From the NCBI GenBank assembly GCA_900323505.1, contig OOIN01000015.1, forward strand, positions 620,001-684,000: DNA of 64,000 nucleotides. Reading direction: 5' to 3'. The stretch comes from Ustilago trichophora. Lineage: Eukaryota > Basidiomycota > Ustilaginomycetes > Ustilaginales > Ustilaginaceae. The translations under genes were made by a program, and so were the position numbers. The first letter of the stretch is position 1, and each line of letters begins with the position of its first letter. This document shows positions 10,660 to 21,338 of this stretch, in pieces. Below the pieces are notes generated by a model. It had not been told where the DNA came from. It ran no database searches and saw nothing but the letters and a program-made list of their open reading frames with translations.

Positions 10660-12237
10660 ATGTCAGATCTCAGCGACGACTACCTCCTCGACGACGATGT
10701 CGAGGACACCATGGATGAGGATTCGGCCTACGGCTCCTACGATGCCGGCGATTCGGCTGATGAGCAGGACGAAGAGCCCGACTTCAACGTAGCGGATGAT
10801 GCTTTCGCGACCGCCGACCCAGCAGCCGAACGCACAAAGAGTTATGAAGTCGAGTACAAATCACATTCCATCCAGTCGATCGAAGAGGCCCAGCAGAAAG
10901 AGGTCGAGCATGTCGCAAGCATGTTCATGATCAAGGATACCGACGCCGCCATCCTTCTACGCCACTTTGGTTGGAACAAGGAGCGTCTCATCGAGCGCTA
11001 CATGGATTCGCCAGACAAGGTCAACCTCGAAGCCGGCGTTCACGAGGATCCAGCAAGGCCAAAGCTTCAGATGCTTGCCGGCTTCACCTGCGAGGTTTGC
11101 TTCATGAGCTCGGACGACGTATCCACTGGCAAGATGGAGACATTGGCGCTAGCGTGCGGCCACCGATTCTGCCGCGATTGTTACCAGCAGTACCTCGAGC
11201 AAAAGATCAAAGCCGAGGGCGAGTCGAGACGCGTCCAGTGCATGCGCGAAAAGTGCAATCTGGTCATCGACGAGGTCACTGTCGGTCTGGTGGTGGAGCC
11301 CAAAGTGTTTGACCGCTACAAGATCCTGCTCAACCGCACCTATGTCGACGACAGCAGCATTCTGCGCTGGTGCCCCGCACCCAACTGCGAGCTTGCGGTC
11401 GAGTGCCATGTCTCGAACAAGATGCTCAACAAGGTGGTGCCATCGGTTGCATGCGATTGCGGCCATCCATTCTGCTTTGGTTGCGGCAATGCAGCCCACG
11501 CGCCTGCCATCTGCCCCATCGCCAAGTTGTGGCTCAAAAAGTGCGAAGATGACAGCGAGACGGCCAACTGGATCTCGGCCAACACCAAAGAGTGCCCCAA
11601 GTGCACCTCGACCATTGAGAAGAACGGCGGCTGCAACCATATGACGTGCCGCAAGTGCAAGTACGAATGGTGCTGGATCTGTGCGGGACCCTGGACGGAG
11701 CACGGCAACTCATGGTACAGCTGCAACCGATTCGACGAGAAGAGCGGCGCCGAGGCGCGCGATTCACAAGCCAAGTCGAGGGCATCTCTGGAGCGATACC
11801 TGCACTACTTTAACCGATTCGCCAACCACGAGCAATCGGCCAAGCTGGATCGTGATCTGTACGGCCGCACCGAGAAAAAGATGGAGGAGATGCAGGTGTC
11901 TACAGGATTGACATGGATCGAGGTGCAATTCCTCAAGAAGGCTGTCGACACACTGACCGAGTGCCGTATGACGCTCAAGTGGACGTACTGCATGGCGTAC
12001 TACCTGGCGCGAGACAACATGACGGAGCTGTTCGAGGACAATCAGCGTGACCTGGAAAAGGCAGTCGAGGACCTGTCGGAGCAGCTCGAGAAGCCGATTG
12101 AGCCCAAAACGATTCCAGAGATGCGACAAAAGGTGACCGACTTGACTGTCTACGTGCAAAAGCGTCGTGGGATCTTGCTCTCGGACACGGCCGAAGGATT
12201 CCAAGAGGACAGGTGGCAATGGAACGTTAGTGTTTGA
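10660..12237 (+). CDS. RBR-type E3 ubiquitin ligase, Ariadne family
   Basis: 525 residues, no intron. The order is an acidic N-terminus (MSDLSDDYLLDDDVEDTMDE), a UBA-like helical stretch (residues about 75-125), RING1 starting at Cys144 (CEVCF, then CGHRFCRDC), an in-between-RING zinc domain (CPAPNCELAVEC, CDCGHPFCFGC), RING2 (CPKCTSTIEKNGGCNHMTC) and a C-terminal helical Ariadne domain. Cys325 in GGCNHM is the position that takes the ubiquitin thioester in HHARI and parkin. RBR ligases of this class act with UbcH7-type E2s, and HHARI works with neddylated cullin-RING ligases. All zinc ligands appear present. Start chosen at the first ATG (context CCGCCATGTC). Confidence 0.92.
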   Translation: MSDLSDDYLLDDDVEDTMDEDSAYGSYDAGDSADEQDEEPDFNVADDAFATADPAAERTKSYEVEYKSHSIQSIEEAQQKEVEHVASMFMIKDTDAAILLRHFGWNKERLIERYMDSPDKVNLEAGVHEDPARPKLQMLAGFTCEVCFMSSDDVSTGKMETLALACGHRFCRDCYQQYLEQKIKAEGESRRVQCMREKCNLVIDEVTVGLVVEPKVFDRYKILLNRTYVDDSSILRWCPAPNCELAVECHVSNKMLNKVVPSVACDCGHPFCFGCGNAAHAPAICPIAKLWLKKCEDDSETANWISANTKECPKCTSTIEKNGGCNHMTCRKCKYEWCWICAGPWTEHGNSWYSCNRFDEKSGAEARDSQAKSRASLERYLHYFNRFANHEQSAKLDRDLYGRTEKKMEEMQVSTGLTWIEVQFLKKAVDTLTECRMTLKWTYCMAYYLARDNMTELFEDNQRDLEKAVEDLSEQLEKPIEPKTIPEMRQKVTDLTVYVQKRRGILLSDTAEGFQEDRWQWNVSV

Positions 12238-13822
12238 AATGGCCCACATCTGCATACCACCTTGGCTTGACCTGCGTCCTGCATTTCAGCTGCCCACGAC
12301 GTTGGCTTGACTGGCTCTTGACAAGTATACCTCTTTGCCTCTGTACAGCATTCTCCCACAGTCTTCCGACAGGTCGACTGTCATACCTCTCTGTCCTGCT
12401 CCGTTACGTGTACCCACACACTCATCTGTTTCCTTTGCAAACGCATTTCTTCCTTGCAATTTCATCATATTGTTACGGCGCCTCTCATTCGGCTTCGAGT
12501 GTATGTGTTGCGAACGTTTATGCGATCAAGTTTGTGCCGATGGGAGGAGGGAAGCGAAAAGGCGTGCTAGAGAGAGAGAGGCTTGGTTGCGCCATTCCCC
12601 CACTCAAGTTGGAAGATCTTGATTGTTGGATGGTGTATCTATCGGGGAGGAGCCCGATTTGAGGGTTTGGGGGGGTTGGAGATGAACCGCGGCGCATTAT
12701 TGGACAGCGTAGTTGACGCAAAAGTTTCTCAGAGGGAGACAATATTTTTGGACGGGCTTTCAATTTGACATTTTTTTTTTTTTCGCCTGGCGCTTGACGA
12801 ACCTCTTTCCTCTCTCTGACGAACGTCGATCTGTTGTTGCTTTGACTACTACAAATCGAGCTCGCTATGGTGCCATAATGAAATGTTGTGTCAACCGCTC
12901 TGTTGAAGAACGAGAAGAGGTGAAAGAGCGGCGCAAAGGTCTAGACGTTGGACTCAAGGATCAGTGGGCTGAAAAATTCTCGGAAAGTTTGGACAAAAAG
13001 GTACAAGATCGGTGTCTGTTGATGGAATATTGCCAAGACTGAATCGAGAACAAGGGTTTCTCTGTTTTTCCTTTTTTTGACACTTCGGTAGCGTCGCCGC
13101 CGCCGCCTCGTTTCGCCGCCGCTTCCGGCTGTCATCCCTATCTTACACTTGCAAGACGAATTTGCCTTGACTCGCCGTTGAGTCTTCGTCGTTACATAGA
13201 AAGCATAAGGTCTAGAGTCACGCAGTCACAAGACACATCAAAACGGAGAGGCGAAAATTAGAATGCAAAAATGGCGCAACTTTTTTGGCGGTGGGTCGGC
13301 CATGTCAAGTTCGGTAAGCGAGCGAGATTTGCTCGTCAAGAAAGACAAAGAATTTGCAAATCGACACAACGCCGCTTTATTGGATCAAAATGTCGTGATC
13401 GTCCCTCCTTCTCGTCTGTCTTCCCCACCAATCCCATCGCTTTGTTTCATTGGTTTCATGCTCCACCTATGGCGCCATGTTCGAATCATACCCTTGCCCG
13501 CCCGGTTAGCCATGTGGTGATGGTGTTGGTAGTGCGGTCTCGCGCCACAGCTAACTAAGCCGTGCATGGTTGATGATTCGGCTCGCTCGCTTCTCTCCTT
13601 GTCTTCTTCTTGGCCTCCCCACGGACACGGTGCGCACAAGCTTTGATTGGATACGATGCAGGTTTGAATAAAACCTTGTGACCCTTCCCTTATACATTGT
13701 TGCCTCCGCACCATCACGTTCCCCCCTTTCTCCCTTCCGTCCCCACAAACACATCCTCCCCCCGTCCCCTCTCCAAGGATCTGTCACGCCAGTGTCAGGA
13801 GGAGAGTACTTCCATCAACATC
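12238..13822. other. Intergenic region upstream of the amino-acid permease
   Basis: 1.6 kb containing the 3' end of the RBR gene and the long upstream region of the permease. A T-run lies at 12772-12783. I find no coding signal with family similarity. The open frame upstream of 13823 that joins the permease frame (from 13697) is Pro/His-rich and is more likely 5' UTR. Confidence 0.4.
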
Positions 13823-15535
13823 ATGTCGTCCGCCAAGCAGTCGTTTGAGAACGACGCCATCGCCACCGTCTCCAAATCGTACCCTGCCGCATCTTCCCCT
13901 ACCAACGAAGCCGATGCTTCCAAGACCGCCTCGATTCAGGGTGGCGAGGATGCCAAGTCGAACCGCAACAAGTCTCCCTTTGAGGTCCCTGTCGGTCATG
14001 CCGGTGTCGGTGCCGTGTCCCGTAAATTGAGCAGCCGTCACATCCAGATGATCGGTATCGGCGGTGGTATCGGTACTGGTCTTTTCGTCGGTTCTGGTAT
14101 CGCCCTCGCCAACGCTGGTCCCGTCGGTGTTTTGCTCGCCTACATCATCACCGGTATGATGATCTTTGGTGTTATGGAGGGCCTTGCCGAGATGTGCTCC
14201 TACCTTCCCGTCTCGGGTTCCTTCATGCACTTTGCCTCTCGATTCGTCGACCCTTCCCTCGGAATGGCTCTCGGATGGAATTACTGGTGGTGCTACGCCA
14301 TCGGTTGGGCTTCCGAACTCTCTGCCGCCTCGGCCGTCATTGGCTACTGGAACGCCGACATCAACATCGCCGCCTGGATCTCCATCATGATGGTCGTAGG
14401 TGCCCTCCTCAACTTTGCCGGTGTCAACATCTACGGTGAATCCGAAGTCGTCACCAGTACCATCAAGCTCATGGCTTTCGTGGCACTCATCATCTTTGGT
14501 CTTGTCATCGACCTCGGTGGAGGTCCCACTGGCGACAGACTCGGATTCAGGTATTGGAAGAACCCAGGCGCTTTTAACCAGTTCAACGGCATCGGCGGTG
14601 CTGAGGGACGTTTCCTTGGCTTCTTTTCCGCTTTCTTGCAATCGGCTTTTACCTACGTTGGTACGGAGACGGTAGTTTTAGCCGCGGGAGAAGCCAAGAA
14701 TCCTTCTACTCAGATCCCCAAGGCCGCTCGACGAGTGCTTTACCGTATCCTCTTCTTCTACATTCTCGGTATTGCCATCATGGGTCTCATTGTCCCCTTC
14801 AACGACCCCGGTCTCAAGAGCGAAGGCTCGTACACTGGCGCATCTCCCTGGATCGTCGCCATGCAAAACGCCGGTGTTCGAATTTTGCCTCACATCTTTA
14901 ACGCTGTTGTGTTGATCTCGGCGTTTTCGGCTGGCTCATCTTACATCTACGTTGCCAGCCGAACGCTCTACGCCCTTTCGCTCGACCGCCAGGCTCCCGC
15001 AGTCCTCCGCCGAGTTGACAAGCGCGGCATCCCTTACGTTGCCGTTCTCATCTCGTGGCTCATTGGCGCTCTCTCCTACCTCGGCATCTCTCAGGGAGGT
15101 GGAACCGTCTTCTCGTGGCTCTCTGCCCTCTCTGCCGTCGCCGGTTTGTTCGCATGGGGCACCTGCTCGTATGCCTACCTTCGCTTCCGCAAGGCCTACA
15201 GTCTCCAGGGTTACGACCGCGCCGCCCTTCCTTACCGTGCCCGTCTGCAACCCTACGCCAGTTGGTTCTCGATCATCATGTGCGGCATCGTCATCTTCTT
15301 CTCCGGTTGGAGCGTCTTCCTCAACGGCAACTTTACCGCCAGTGGATTCTTGAGCAACTACCTCGGCATCCCCGTCTTCTTCTTGCCATGGATCGGTTGG
15401 AAACTCTGGCACAAGACCAAGGTGGTCAAGCTCTCCGAGGTCGATTTGGACTCGGGAAGGCTGAGTGCAAACGACGAAGTTGCCGAAAAAATCCCCACCA
15501 CCGCTTGGGGAAGGTTCGTCGCTTGGTTGTTCTAA
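13823..15535 (+). CDS. Amino-acid permease (APC superfamily, fungal YAT type)
   Basis: 570 residues from the ATG at 13823; the frame is open 126 bp further upstream but that part does not resemble the family. A hydrophilic N-terminus leads to LSSRHIQMIGIGGGIGTGLF, the hallmark of TM1 in fungal amino-acid permeases, and twelve hydrophobic segments follow. QSAFTYVGTETV and AGEAKNPSTQIPKAARRV are family motifs around TM6-TM7. It should be a plasma-membrane proton symporter for amino acids; substrate range cannot be read from the sequence. No intron. A broken fragment of a similar gene lies at 4.9-5.1 kb. Confidence 0.9.
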   Translation: MSSAKQSFENDAIATVSKSYPAASSPTNEADASKTASIQGGEDAKSNRNKSPFEVPVGHAGVGAVSRKLSSRHIQMIGIGGGIGTGLFVGSGIALANAGPVGVLLAYIITGMMIFGVMEGLAEMCSYLPVSGSFMHFASRFVDPSLGMALGWNYWWCYAIGWASELSAASAVIGYWNADINIAAWISIMMVVGALLNFAGVNIYGESEVVTSTIKLMAFVALIIFGLVIDLGGGPTGDRLGFRYWKNPGAFNQFNGIGGAEGRFLGFFSAFLQSAFTYVGTETVVLAAGEAKNPSTQIPKAARRVLYRILFFYILGIAIMGLIVPFNDPGLKSEGSYTGASPWIVAMQNAGVRILPHIFNAVVLISAFSAGSSYIYVASRTLYALSLDRQAPAVLRRVDKRGIPYVAVLISWLIGALSYLGISQGGGTVFSWLSALSAVAGLFAWGTCSYAYLRFRKAYSLQGYDRAALPYRARLQPYASWFSIIMCGIVIFFSGWSVFLNGNFTASGFLSNYLGIPVFFLPWIGWKLWHKTKVVKLSEVDLDSGRLSANDEVAEKIPTTAWGRFVAWLF

Positions 15536-16417
15536 GCCGTCGTTTCTCCACACACCGCAAGCGGTTTGGTTGACCAACAGCTTCTTCTTTCGCAAGGTCA
15601 TATAGTCGTTTCGCTGGAATCCTCAACCCAAAAGGAATACACCATTCCACCCCTCACTTCTCATCCTGTCACCGTCTCCCCTCCCTCCCCCTCACTATCA
15701 CTTGCATTATACTCGGCATCTCTTATAGTCATGGTTCAACATCGCAGTTCATTTTTCTAATTCACGCAAACACTCGTAAAAGATACCTCGACTGGTCCAA
15801 CCCAGTGATTCCCCCCTCCCTTTCTTTTCCTTTCGCCTTTTGCCCTTGAAAAAGCATGTATCAGTACTCACTCAATAGTATCTAGCTGAATTGACCACTT
15901 TACGCACACACAAAACTCACCTAACCATCTCCATCAAGCCCGTGTCTTTGATCAACAAGCTAACGCAAGAGCATAATGCAAGTTCTCCCCCTGATTGCAG
16001 AAGCACAGATTCCTCTAGCCATCTTCACGCGTTGAGAATCCAGATTGTTTTTCAAGCGCATTATCGACTCGTACAAGACTCGCACATCTCTGACAACTAG
16101 CACATCGAGGATCAGAGCTAGATTCTTGCAGCAAATTAGAGCTTGATTCTAAACGTCAACCGCCTTTCCGCATTTCAGAATCACATCGGCTTGCCTCCAA
16201 CCCCTCACAGACCATCATGTAGCAATATGGCCAGTCCAATCTCATCTGCGCAACATGTCCCCCTTTTCCTACATCAACCTCGTGTGTCCATCAATGATGC
16301 TGATGGTAGCAAGCAGCCACGAGCCACTTTCACAACATCAGCCCTTTTTCAAGATGTTGGAAATCCACATGAGAAGCATTAAAAACCAAAACAAACATGA
16401 AGAGTAAATTCCGAGTA
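15536..16417. other. Convergent 3' intergenic region
   Basis: 880 bp between the ends of the permease and the CSC1-like gene. A pyrimidine-rich 3' UTR-like stretch (15640-15850) and otherwise low-complexity A/C-rich DNA. No gene seen. Confidence 0.4.
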
Positions 16418-19400
16418 TTAGTCGTGATACGCTGGCCCAGTGGTACTAGGAACTCCCGTTCGACCTTTCCTCGCCTTGGCGGTACGATGGATATACACTC
16501 CTTCCTCATCCTCATTCTCCTCCTCTTCGTCCCAATCTCGCTCTCCCAACTGTGCACTTTTACCGGAGCGAATGTACGTCCGCGCCGGAGCAACGGCATA
16601 TCCTCCACTCAACGCTTCACCCATCGCTGCGGAGGAACTGCTTCCCTGAGGACCTGAAACGCCATCGCTCCAAACGCCAAAGCTCGTATCTTCCTCCCCC
16701 TGTGCTGCTCCGAGTCCGAGCGTGGAATCGTTGTTCTGATGAGCGTGGTCGGTGCTCGTACCATCGCCGGAGGGGGGTAGCGTGCTGGTGGGTCGGGCAC
16801 GCGTAGGCGAGGCCGAGTGTGGACGACCCGACATGAGGGATGATTTGCGCTTGCGAAGAGACAGGATCAGCGGTTCGGCTTTGCTCATTGCTCTAGCTCT
16901 GATACGTGCTGCTGCTTGGGCGGTAGTACTGCTACTGCTGAGGTCTCCTGCGCTGTTGGAGACGTCGCCCCGAGGAGCGCCCAATGCCGAAGTGGTTGCA
17001 CTGGCCATACCAGTGGCACCCGCCTCCAAATCATCGGGGCCAGTCACGTCCTCTCCACCCTCTTCCAATCGCTGGCTGGGGATAGGCAGCCATAGCTCGG
17101 GCAAAATACCTGTAATCGCTGGATGTCCGTAACGTCGTCGACCCGTGTTGAGCACACCAGGGTAGTATCCTGCTCCTGGCGGCTCTCGATAATCGGTCTT
17201 TGTATCGCGTTGCGCGACAAACAGGGTTTCGTCCTCCTCATCGTGGCTGTACCGCTTCATGGCGAGTTTTGTGAACTCGGGGTCGATCTTGTGGCTCGGA
17301 TCCAGGGATAGCAATTGCTTGGACCTGCTCCCGCTCGGTGTCATGCTACCCGACCGTACCGCAGAGACTGAAGATGCATCGGTGGACACCACTCCCTCTC
17401 CCACCTCAGCTCTCGCCATGGCAGGCGGACCATTCTGCGCCAGCTCCGCCACCGCCGGATCCACCTCCCTCTCCTTCAGCACCTCCACCACCGAGCTGAG
17501 ATTGACATGTTCCGTTAGCGGTCCAAAAGTCCTCTCCAAATGCCCGTTGAACCAGAAGGTAAACAACACCAGCGGCAGCAACCCGGTACTCATCCACAAT
17601 TCTTTTCGAACGCTGAAAAGCGAAAATTGGAAAATGTGGAAGAGGATCAGAGCCCAAATGCATCTCGAGGCAGAGATGGGCCATGCTTGACCCTGACTCT
17701 CGTACGGCTTGTAAAAGACGTAGAGCAATTTGTACTTGTTGACGACGTAGGCGATGCCAAAGTAGATTGTGCCAAAGAGGACGATGAGCGGCGAGACGAT
17801 CGAGTAGAGGATGCAGAGGGTGAAGATGAGCAGCGCTTGAGGATAGACGTTACCCATGGCCAGTGTTGGAGGTGCGTTGAGCTCTGCGAATTCGCGTGGG
17901 GTGCGAGTGAAGAACACTCGGTAGAAAGCACGGATGAGCAGCGTCGGCAGTTGCAACAACTGCAGAGGCTGCAACGCTATGCCTTGCAAGATGACGTAGG
18001 AGAGCGAGAAGAACCGCGCTTTGGGCAAAGATGCGGCAAACTTGTCGATCACCCGCATTGGATTTTCTGCCAACTCTTGCAGCACTCCCCAAGCCGTGGT
18101 TGCGATCAGGAAGATGAAGACGACCGAAACCATGAGGAAAAGGTAGTACTTTTTCAGCAAGCTGTACTCGACCAAGCTCCTCGCTTTCAAGCCTTGCAGG
18201 TACGAGCTGTACTCGAGCACCAGTGGAAGCAACGCGTTGAATCCGATGACTACCAGCGAGGGCAAGTTGTTCTGCACGAGCGCGCGCAACCTCTCATCCG
18301 TGTCTAGCAAGCGGTCGAGCCACGGTGCGTACTTTTTGATCGCCCCTGGGCTGACGAAACTGGCCAGGAAGACGAGGGGAGGGATGTAGAAGATGAGAAT
18401 GGCGACGATAAAGATGGATACGAGGACTTGGCGAACGCGGCGGTCGTTGTTGGACAGGTCGATGTTGCTCCAGATGATATCGCGGGGCTCTTGGGCCATC
18501 GATGTTGCGCAGTAGGCTGGGATCGGGTAGTGGACGGTCTGAGAGGCGATCTGAGCGCTGGCGGCGCTTTCGAAGGTGACAAACCCGACATTGCCACCGG
18601 GAAATCGGCCGCTTTTACGGCGACGTCGGACAGCGCGATCCACAGCATTGAATTGACGGGTGAGCTCGTCGATTGCATCGATCTTTTCGCTGAGCGGATT
18701 CCACCACTGCTTACGCATCGTGGGGCGAGGGCGATGTGTGCGAATCGTGTCTGCGCCGGTAAAGACTGTACTGGACGCGTTCGGACCATCGAGCAGACGG
18801 CTGCGTTCGAGGTCGTCGGCCGAATGACGCTGCTCGCCATCATCATCGACACTGACCCGTACGAGATCGTCCGTGACGTCGCTGGTGGGAAGATCTTGAT
18901 GATTTGCAGCTGCAGCGAGAAGCATGATCTTTTCCGGATCATAGCCCTCGGCATCCGTGGGGTTGCCGAGCCACTTGACCCAGGTCCTTTCCAACTGTTG
19001 GAGCGCTTTCGATCGTTGGTTGAGGAGACGCGATAGGCCTTCTGTTTTGCGCACGACTGCGGTCGACTCGACGGGCATGTCCATGTTTTCAAAGTATTCT
19101 GCCAGTGCCTTTTCGTCTCGCAGATGTACAGGAAGATCTCGAATCTCGACAGTGCGAGCCGGGATCGACTCGAGGATCTCGAGAATGTAGATTTGACGAG
19201 AGCGAACGAAGCGCTGATAATTGATCCAGATTGCGCGCATGGCAAGCAACGTGAAGAGGTAGGTCGAAAGGAGATGAGTTGCATGGTACAGCTGTGCCTG
19301 GGGCGGTTTGGTGGGGATAAGTAGTTGAGGTAAAGGCTGATGGGGGCTGTCGTGCTTCTTCTTGAGCGTGCTGAAGATGAGCTGAGTCCATACACCAGTG

Positions 19401-19984
19401 ACGGTATCGCGTCCGCTGGAAGGATCGGTGGCATTGTCCCTGTCCTCGGCTGGACTCACACCGTCCAGCACGCCGTTTTGCCAGTAGTTGACCGGCATGA
19501 GGACCACAATGCTCCAACAGCTGAGACTGAAAAAGAGCCAGAATCCCATCTTGAGGAAGCTTAGTAGGATGGCAGCATCCAGTCCGACCGTCTGAAGGAT
19601 GCGCATCTCCTCTGTCTTGAGCGTGGGCATGATCCAGCCAAAGTAGCCCACATCGTGACCGTCGTCGAGCGGGGAGAATCCTTTCAGCTTGGTGCGCGGT
19701 GCAAAGAGAGCAGCATTGCGGCGACGGACAATGACAAAGATGAAGAACGAGGCGAGACCGATGAATACGGAGAGCGATACTTGCTGGGAGAACCAGGGAC
19801 CTTCGAAAGCACGCTGGTTGGGGAGTGGGATGGCTGGATTGTCATCGGAGCCGTTGTTGCCGTCGGGAGAACCATATTCCCAATTCATACCAGCGTTGAC
19901 AACGGTGCCGGCGGTGGTGACGGCTGCTGCAGCAGCCGCAGCGCGGGTATATGAGTAGAGGTTGAGTGGGATCTGCGATGCCAT
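16418..19984 (-). CDS. CSC1/OSCA-like calcium-permeable stress-gated cation channel (DUF221)
   Basis: 1188 residues in one exon. The N-terminal hydrophobic segment near residues 68-86 (VSLSVFIGLASFFIFVIVRR) is followed by GWIMPTLKTEEMRILQTVGL and the second and third membrane spans. A cytosolic RNA-recognition-like insert covers about residues 270-480. The family signature PRDIIWSNIDLSNNDRRVRQ precedes the cluster of 6-7 membrane helices (about residues 500-800). Members are hyperosmolality- or tension-gated channels related to TMEM63/OSCA; Rsn1 and Phm7 are yeast relatives. The C-terminal 350 residues are hydrophilic, rich in Ser/Gly and acidic runs, and look disordered. Start at the first ATG; no intron is needed. 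Confidence 0.9.
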   Translation of the reverse strand: MASQIPLNLYSYTRAAAAAAAVTTAGTVVNAGMNWEYGSPDGNNGSDDNPAIPLPNQRAFEGPWFSQQVSLSVFIGLASFFIFVIVRRRNAALFAPRTKLKGFSPLDDGHDVGYFGWIMPTLKTEEMRILQTVGLDAAILLSFLKMGFWLFFSLSCWSIVVLMPVNYWQNGVLDGVSPAEDRDNATDPSSGRDTVTGVWTQLIFSTLKKKHDSPHQPLPQLLIPTKPPQAQLYHATHLLSTYLFTLLAMRAIWINYQRFVRSRQIYILEILESIPARTVEIRDLPVHLRDEKALAEYFENMDMPVESTAVVRKTEGLSRLLNQRSKALQQLERTWVKWLGNPTDAEGYDPEKIMLLAAAANHQDLPTSDVTDDLVRVSVDDDGEQRHSADDLERSRLLDGPNASSTVFTGADTIRTHRPRPTMRKQWWNPLSEKIDAIDELTRQFNAVDRAVRRRRKSGRFPGGNVGFVTFESAASAQIASQTVHYPIPAYCATSMAQEPRDIIWSNIDLSNNDRRVRQVLVSIFIVAILIFYIPPLVFLASFVSPGAIKKYAPWLDRLLDTDERLRALVQNNLPSLVVIGFNALLPLVLEYSSYLQGLKARSLVEYSLLKKYYLFLMVSVVFIFLIATTAWGVLQELAENPMRVIDKFAASLPKARFFSLSYVILQGIALQPLQLLQLPTLLIRAFYRVFFTRTPREFAELNAPPTLAMGNVYPQALLIFTLCILYSIVSPLIVLFGTIYFGIAYVVNKYKLLYVFYKPYESQGQAWPISASRCIWALILFHIFQFSLFSVRKELWMSTGLLPLVLFTFWFNGHLERTFGPLTEHVNLSSVVEVLKEREVDPAVAELAQNGPPAMARAEVGEGVVSTDASSVSAVRSGSMTPSGSRSKQLLSLDPSHKIDPEFTKLAMKRYSHDEEDETLFVAQRDTKTDYREPPGAGYYPGVLNTGRRRYGHPAITGILPELWLPIPSQRLEEGGEDVTGPDDLEAGATGMASATTSALGAPRGDVSNSAGDLSSSSTTAQAAARIRARAMSKAEPLILSLRKRKSSLMSGRPHSASPTRARPTSTLPPSGDGTSTDHAHQNNDSTLGLGAAQGEEDTSFGVWSDGVSGPQGSSSSAAMGEALSGGYAVAPARTYIRSGKSAQLGERDWDEEEENEDEEGVYIHRTAKARKGRTGVPSTTGPAYHD

Positions 19985-20618
19985 TTTGAGAAGAGCAGAG
20001 TCGAAGCTGCTGCTGGTGGTGGTACAGCTAAAAGAGGTGGGGAAGATTGGCGCTTGAGCACCGAAGAATCAAACTGTAGCCATGCGAATGTGGCGAGCGC
20101 TGAGCTGCGTTGTGAATCTTGATAACGATGGTGGAGGAGGGCGTTGTGTGTCGATTCAGGGTGATGGATGATGTAGAGATGAGAGGGAGAGGAATGTAGA
20201 GAGCTTCGTCCCGACAAGTGCTGTGACAGGGGCAGGTTGTACTGAGTGTGTATGCGAGTTTCTCAGCAATGCACCTCCACACACGCACAAGCCCGTCACA
20301 TTGTGATTTTTCTTTTGCTGCTATTCCGAGCAACACAGGAGCCAGACTTGTCTTTGCATTCTTCAAGCAGCACTGCCGATAGCTCCCCCTTTCGGGTCCA
20401 TGCAATGGAGCCAAGTCTATAGAGTGGACAATGTCTTGTTTAGACTCGCAATCGAGGGCTCAAAGCATGTTGCTAGTACATAGTAGTGTGCTTCTTGATC
20501 TTCTACCAGGTTTCAAGCTCCGACCCTCTCTTTTTGGTTTGTGAGCGAAAATGCCACCAGTGAGATAGGATTTCCTCATATATATATACCTGTGTAGATG
20601 CATTCTACCACGTGATTA
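19985..20618. other. Upstream region of the CSC1-like gene, up to the tRNA
   Basis: About 630 bp. No coding feature recognised; a short TATATATATA stretch at 20579-20588 lies about 30-40 bp before the tRNA, the distance at which TATA-like boxes aid some Pol III genes. Confidence 0.35.
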
Positions 20619-20732
20619 GACGCTTTGGTGGAGTGGTTAACACGTATCCCTGCTATTACAGTAAGCAACCAAGCGTGAGCTGGTGTTAGGATATCCTCTT
20701 TGAGGGCGTGAGTTCGAATCTCACAGGCGTCG
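20619..20732 (+). tRNA. tRNA-Ser (anticodon GCU) with a 32-nt intron
   Basis: The cloverleaf folds by hand. The acceptor stem GACGCTT pairs with AGGCGTC, with discriminator G at 20732. The D stem is GTG/CAC, the anticodon stem TATCC/GGATA. The loop is CTGCTA plus A, with GCT at 20652-20654, so it reads AGC and AGU. The long variable arm CCTC-TTT-GAGG is typical of class II Ser tRNA, and the T arm is GTGAG-TTCGAAT-CTCAC. The intron (20656-20687) lies one base 3' of the anticodon, the canonical position. Internal promoter boxes are present (A box TGGTGGAGTGG, B box GTTCGAATC). Intron-containing Ser(GCU) tRNAs are known in fungi. Confidence 0.93.
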
Positions 20733-20736
20733 TTTC

Positions 20737-20741
20737 TTTTT
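20737..20741 (+). terminator. Pol III terminator T-run
   Basis: TTTTT five bases after the tRNA 3' end, preceded by TTTC. Confidence 0.7.
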
Positions 20742-21338
20742 CTCAATTTTTTTTGGTCGTGACGAGCCAATTTTTATTGCCAAAGATGTCAAGGAGCCCG
20801 CCATACGAACGACGACATCGAGAGAGAGGCGGGAAGGATGATGGAGGCCTGAGAACAGCTCGAGATTGGAACAGTAACGGATGAAAAAGGGAAGGCTTGG
20901 TTTCGTGCGCTTTTTCGACGCCTCTATTTCTCAGACTGCATTTATCAATGGCTCATGCCTGGCTCTTGTCATCAGTCTGTGGTTGCCTTGCCGCTTCTCT
21001 TCACAGTCTCACTATGTCCAATTAGCAACCACAAGATGCCAAAGCCGAGGACATAGCTCTCTTGTGTCTTGGAGACTTGTCATTGACGATATTTGGGCGA
21101 GTTCTAAGTCGATGCCGACCTCACCGTAGCTAACCTAACAATTACCAGAAGATGCGAAGAGTGGAGGTTTTTGGAGCCCAACACCATCTTCCGACTCAGC
21201 ACCATCTCGAAGACTATCTACCATCCTCTCATCTGACCCTTGTTGACCGTCTCGACCGTCTTCAGCCTTACATCGCTATTATATGACTGTGGGCCTTCGC
21301 CCTGCACCTTCAAATAATAGCTAGGCGATATTGTAGTG
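20742..21338. other. Intergenic region between tRNA-Ser and TFB5
   Basis: About 600 bp; one 82-codon open frame from 20881 has no recognisable family and no supporting context. I see no further RNA gene. Confidence 0.35.

Noticed and set aside
13697..13822. N-terminal extension of the amino-acid permease from 13697
   Set aside because: The added 42 residues are Pro/His/Ser-rich and not permease-like; the ATG at 13823 starts a normal hydrophilic N-terminus.
18304..19434. 376-codon frame overlapping the CSC1-like gene on the same strand
   Set aside because: It is a shifted reading of the same DNA, rich in Ser/Arg/Pro, while the main frame carries all family motifs.
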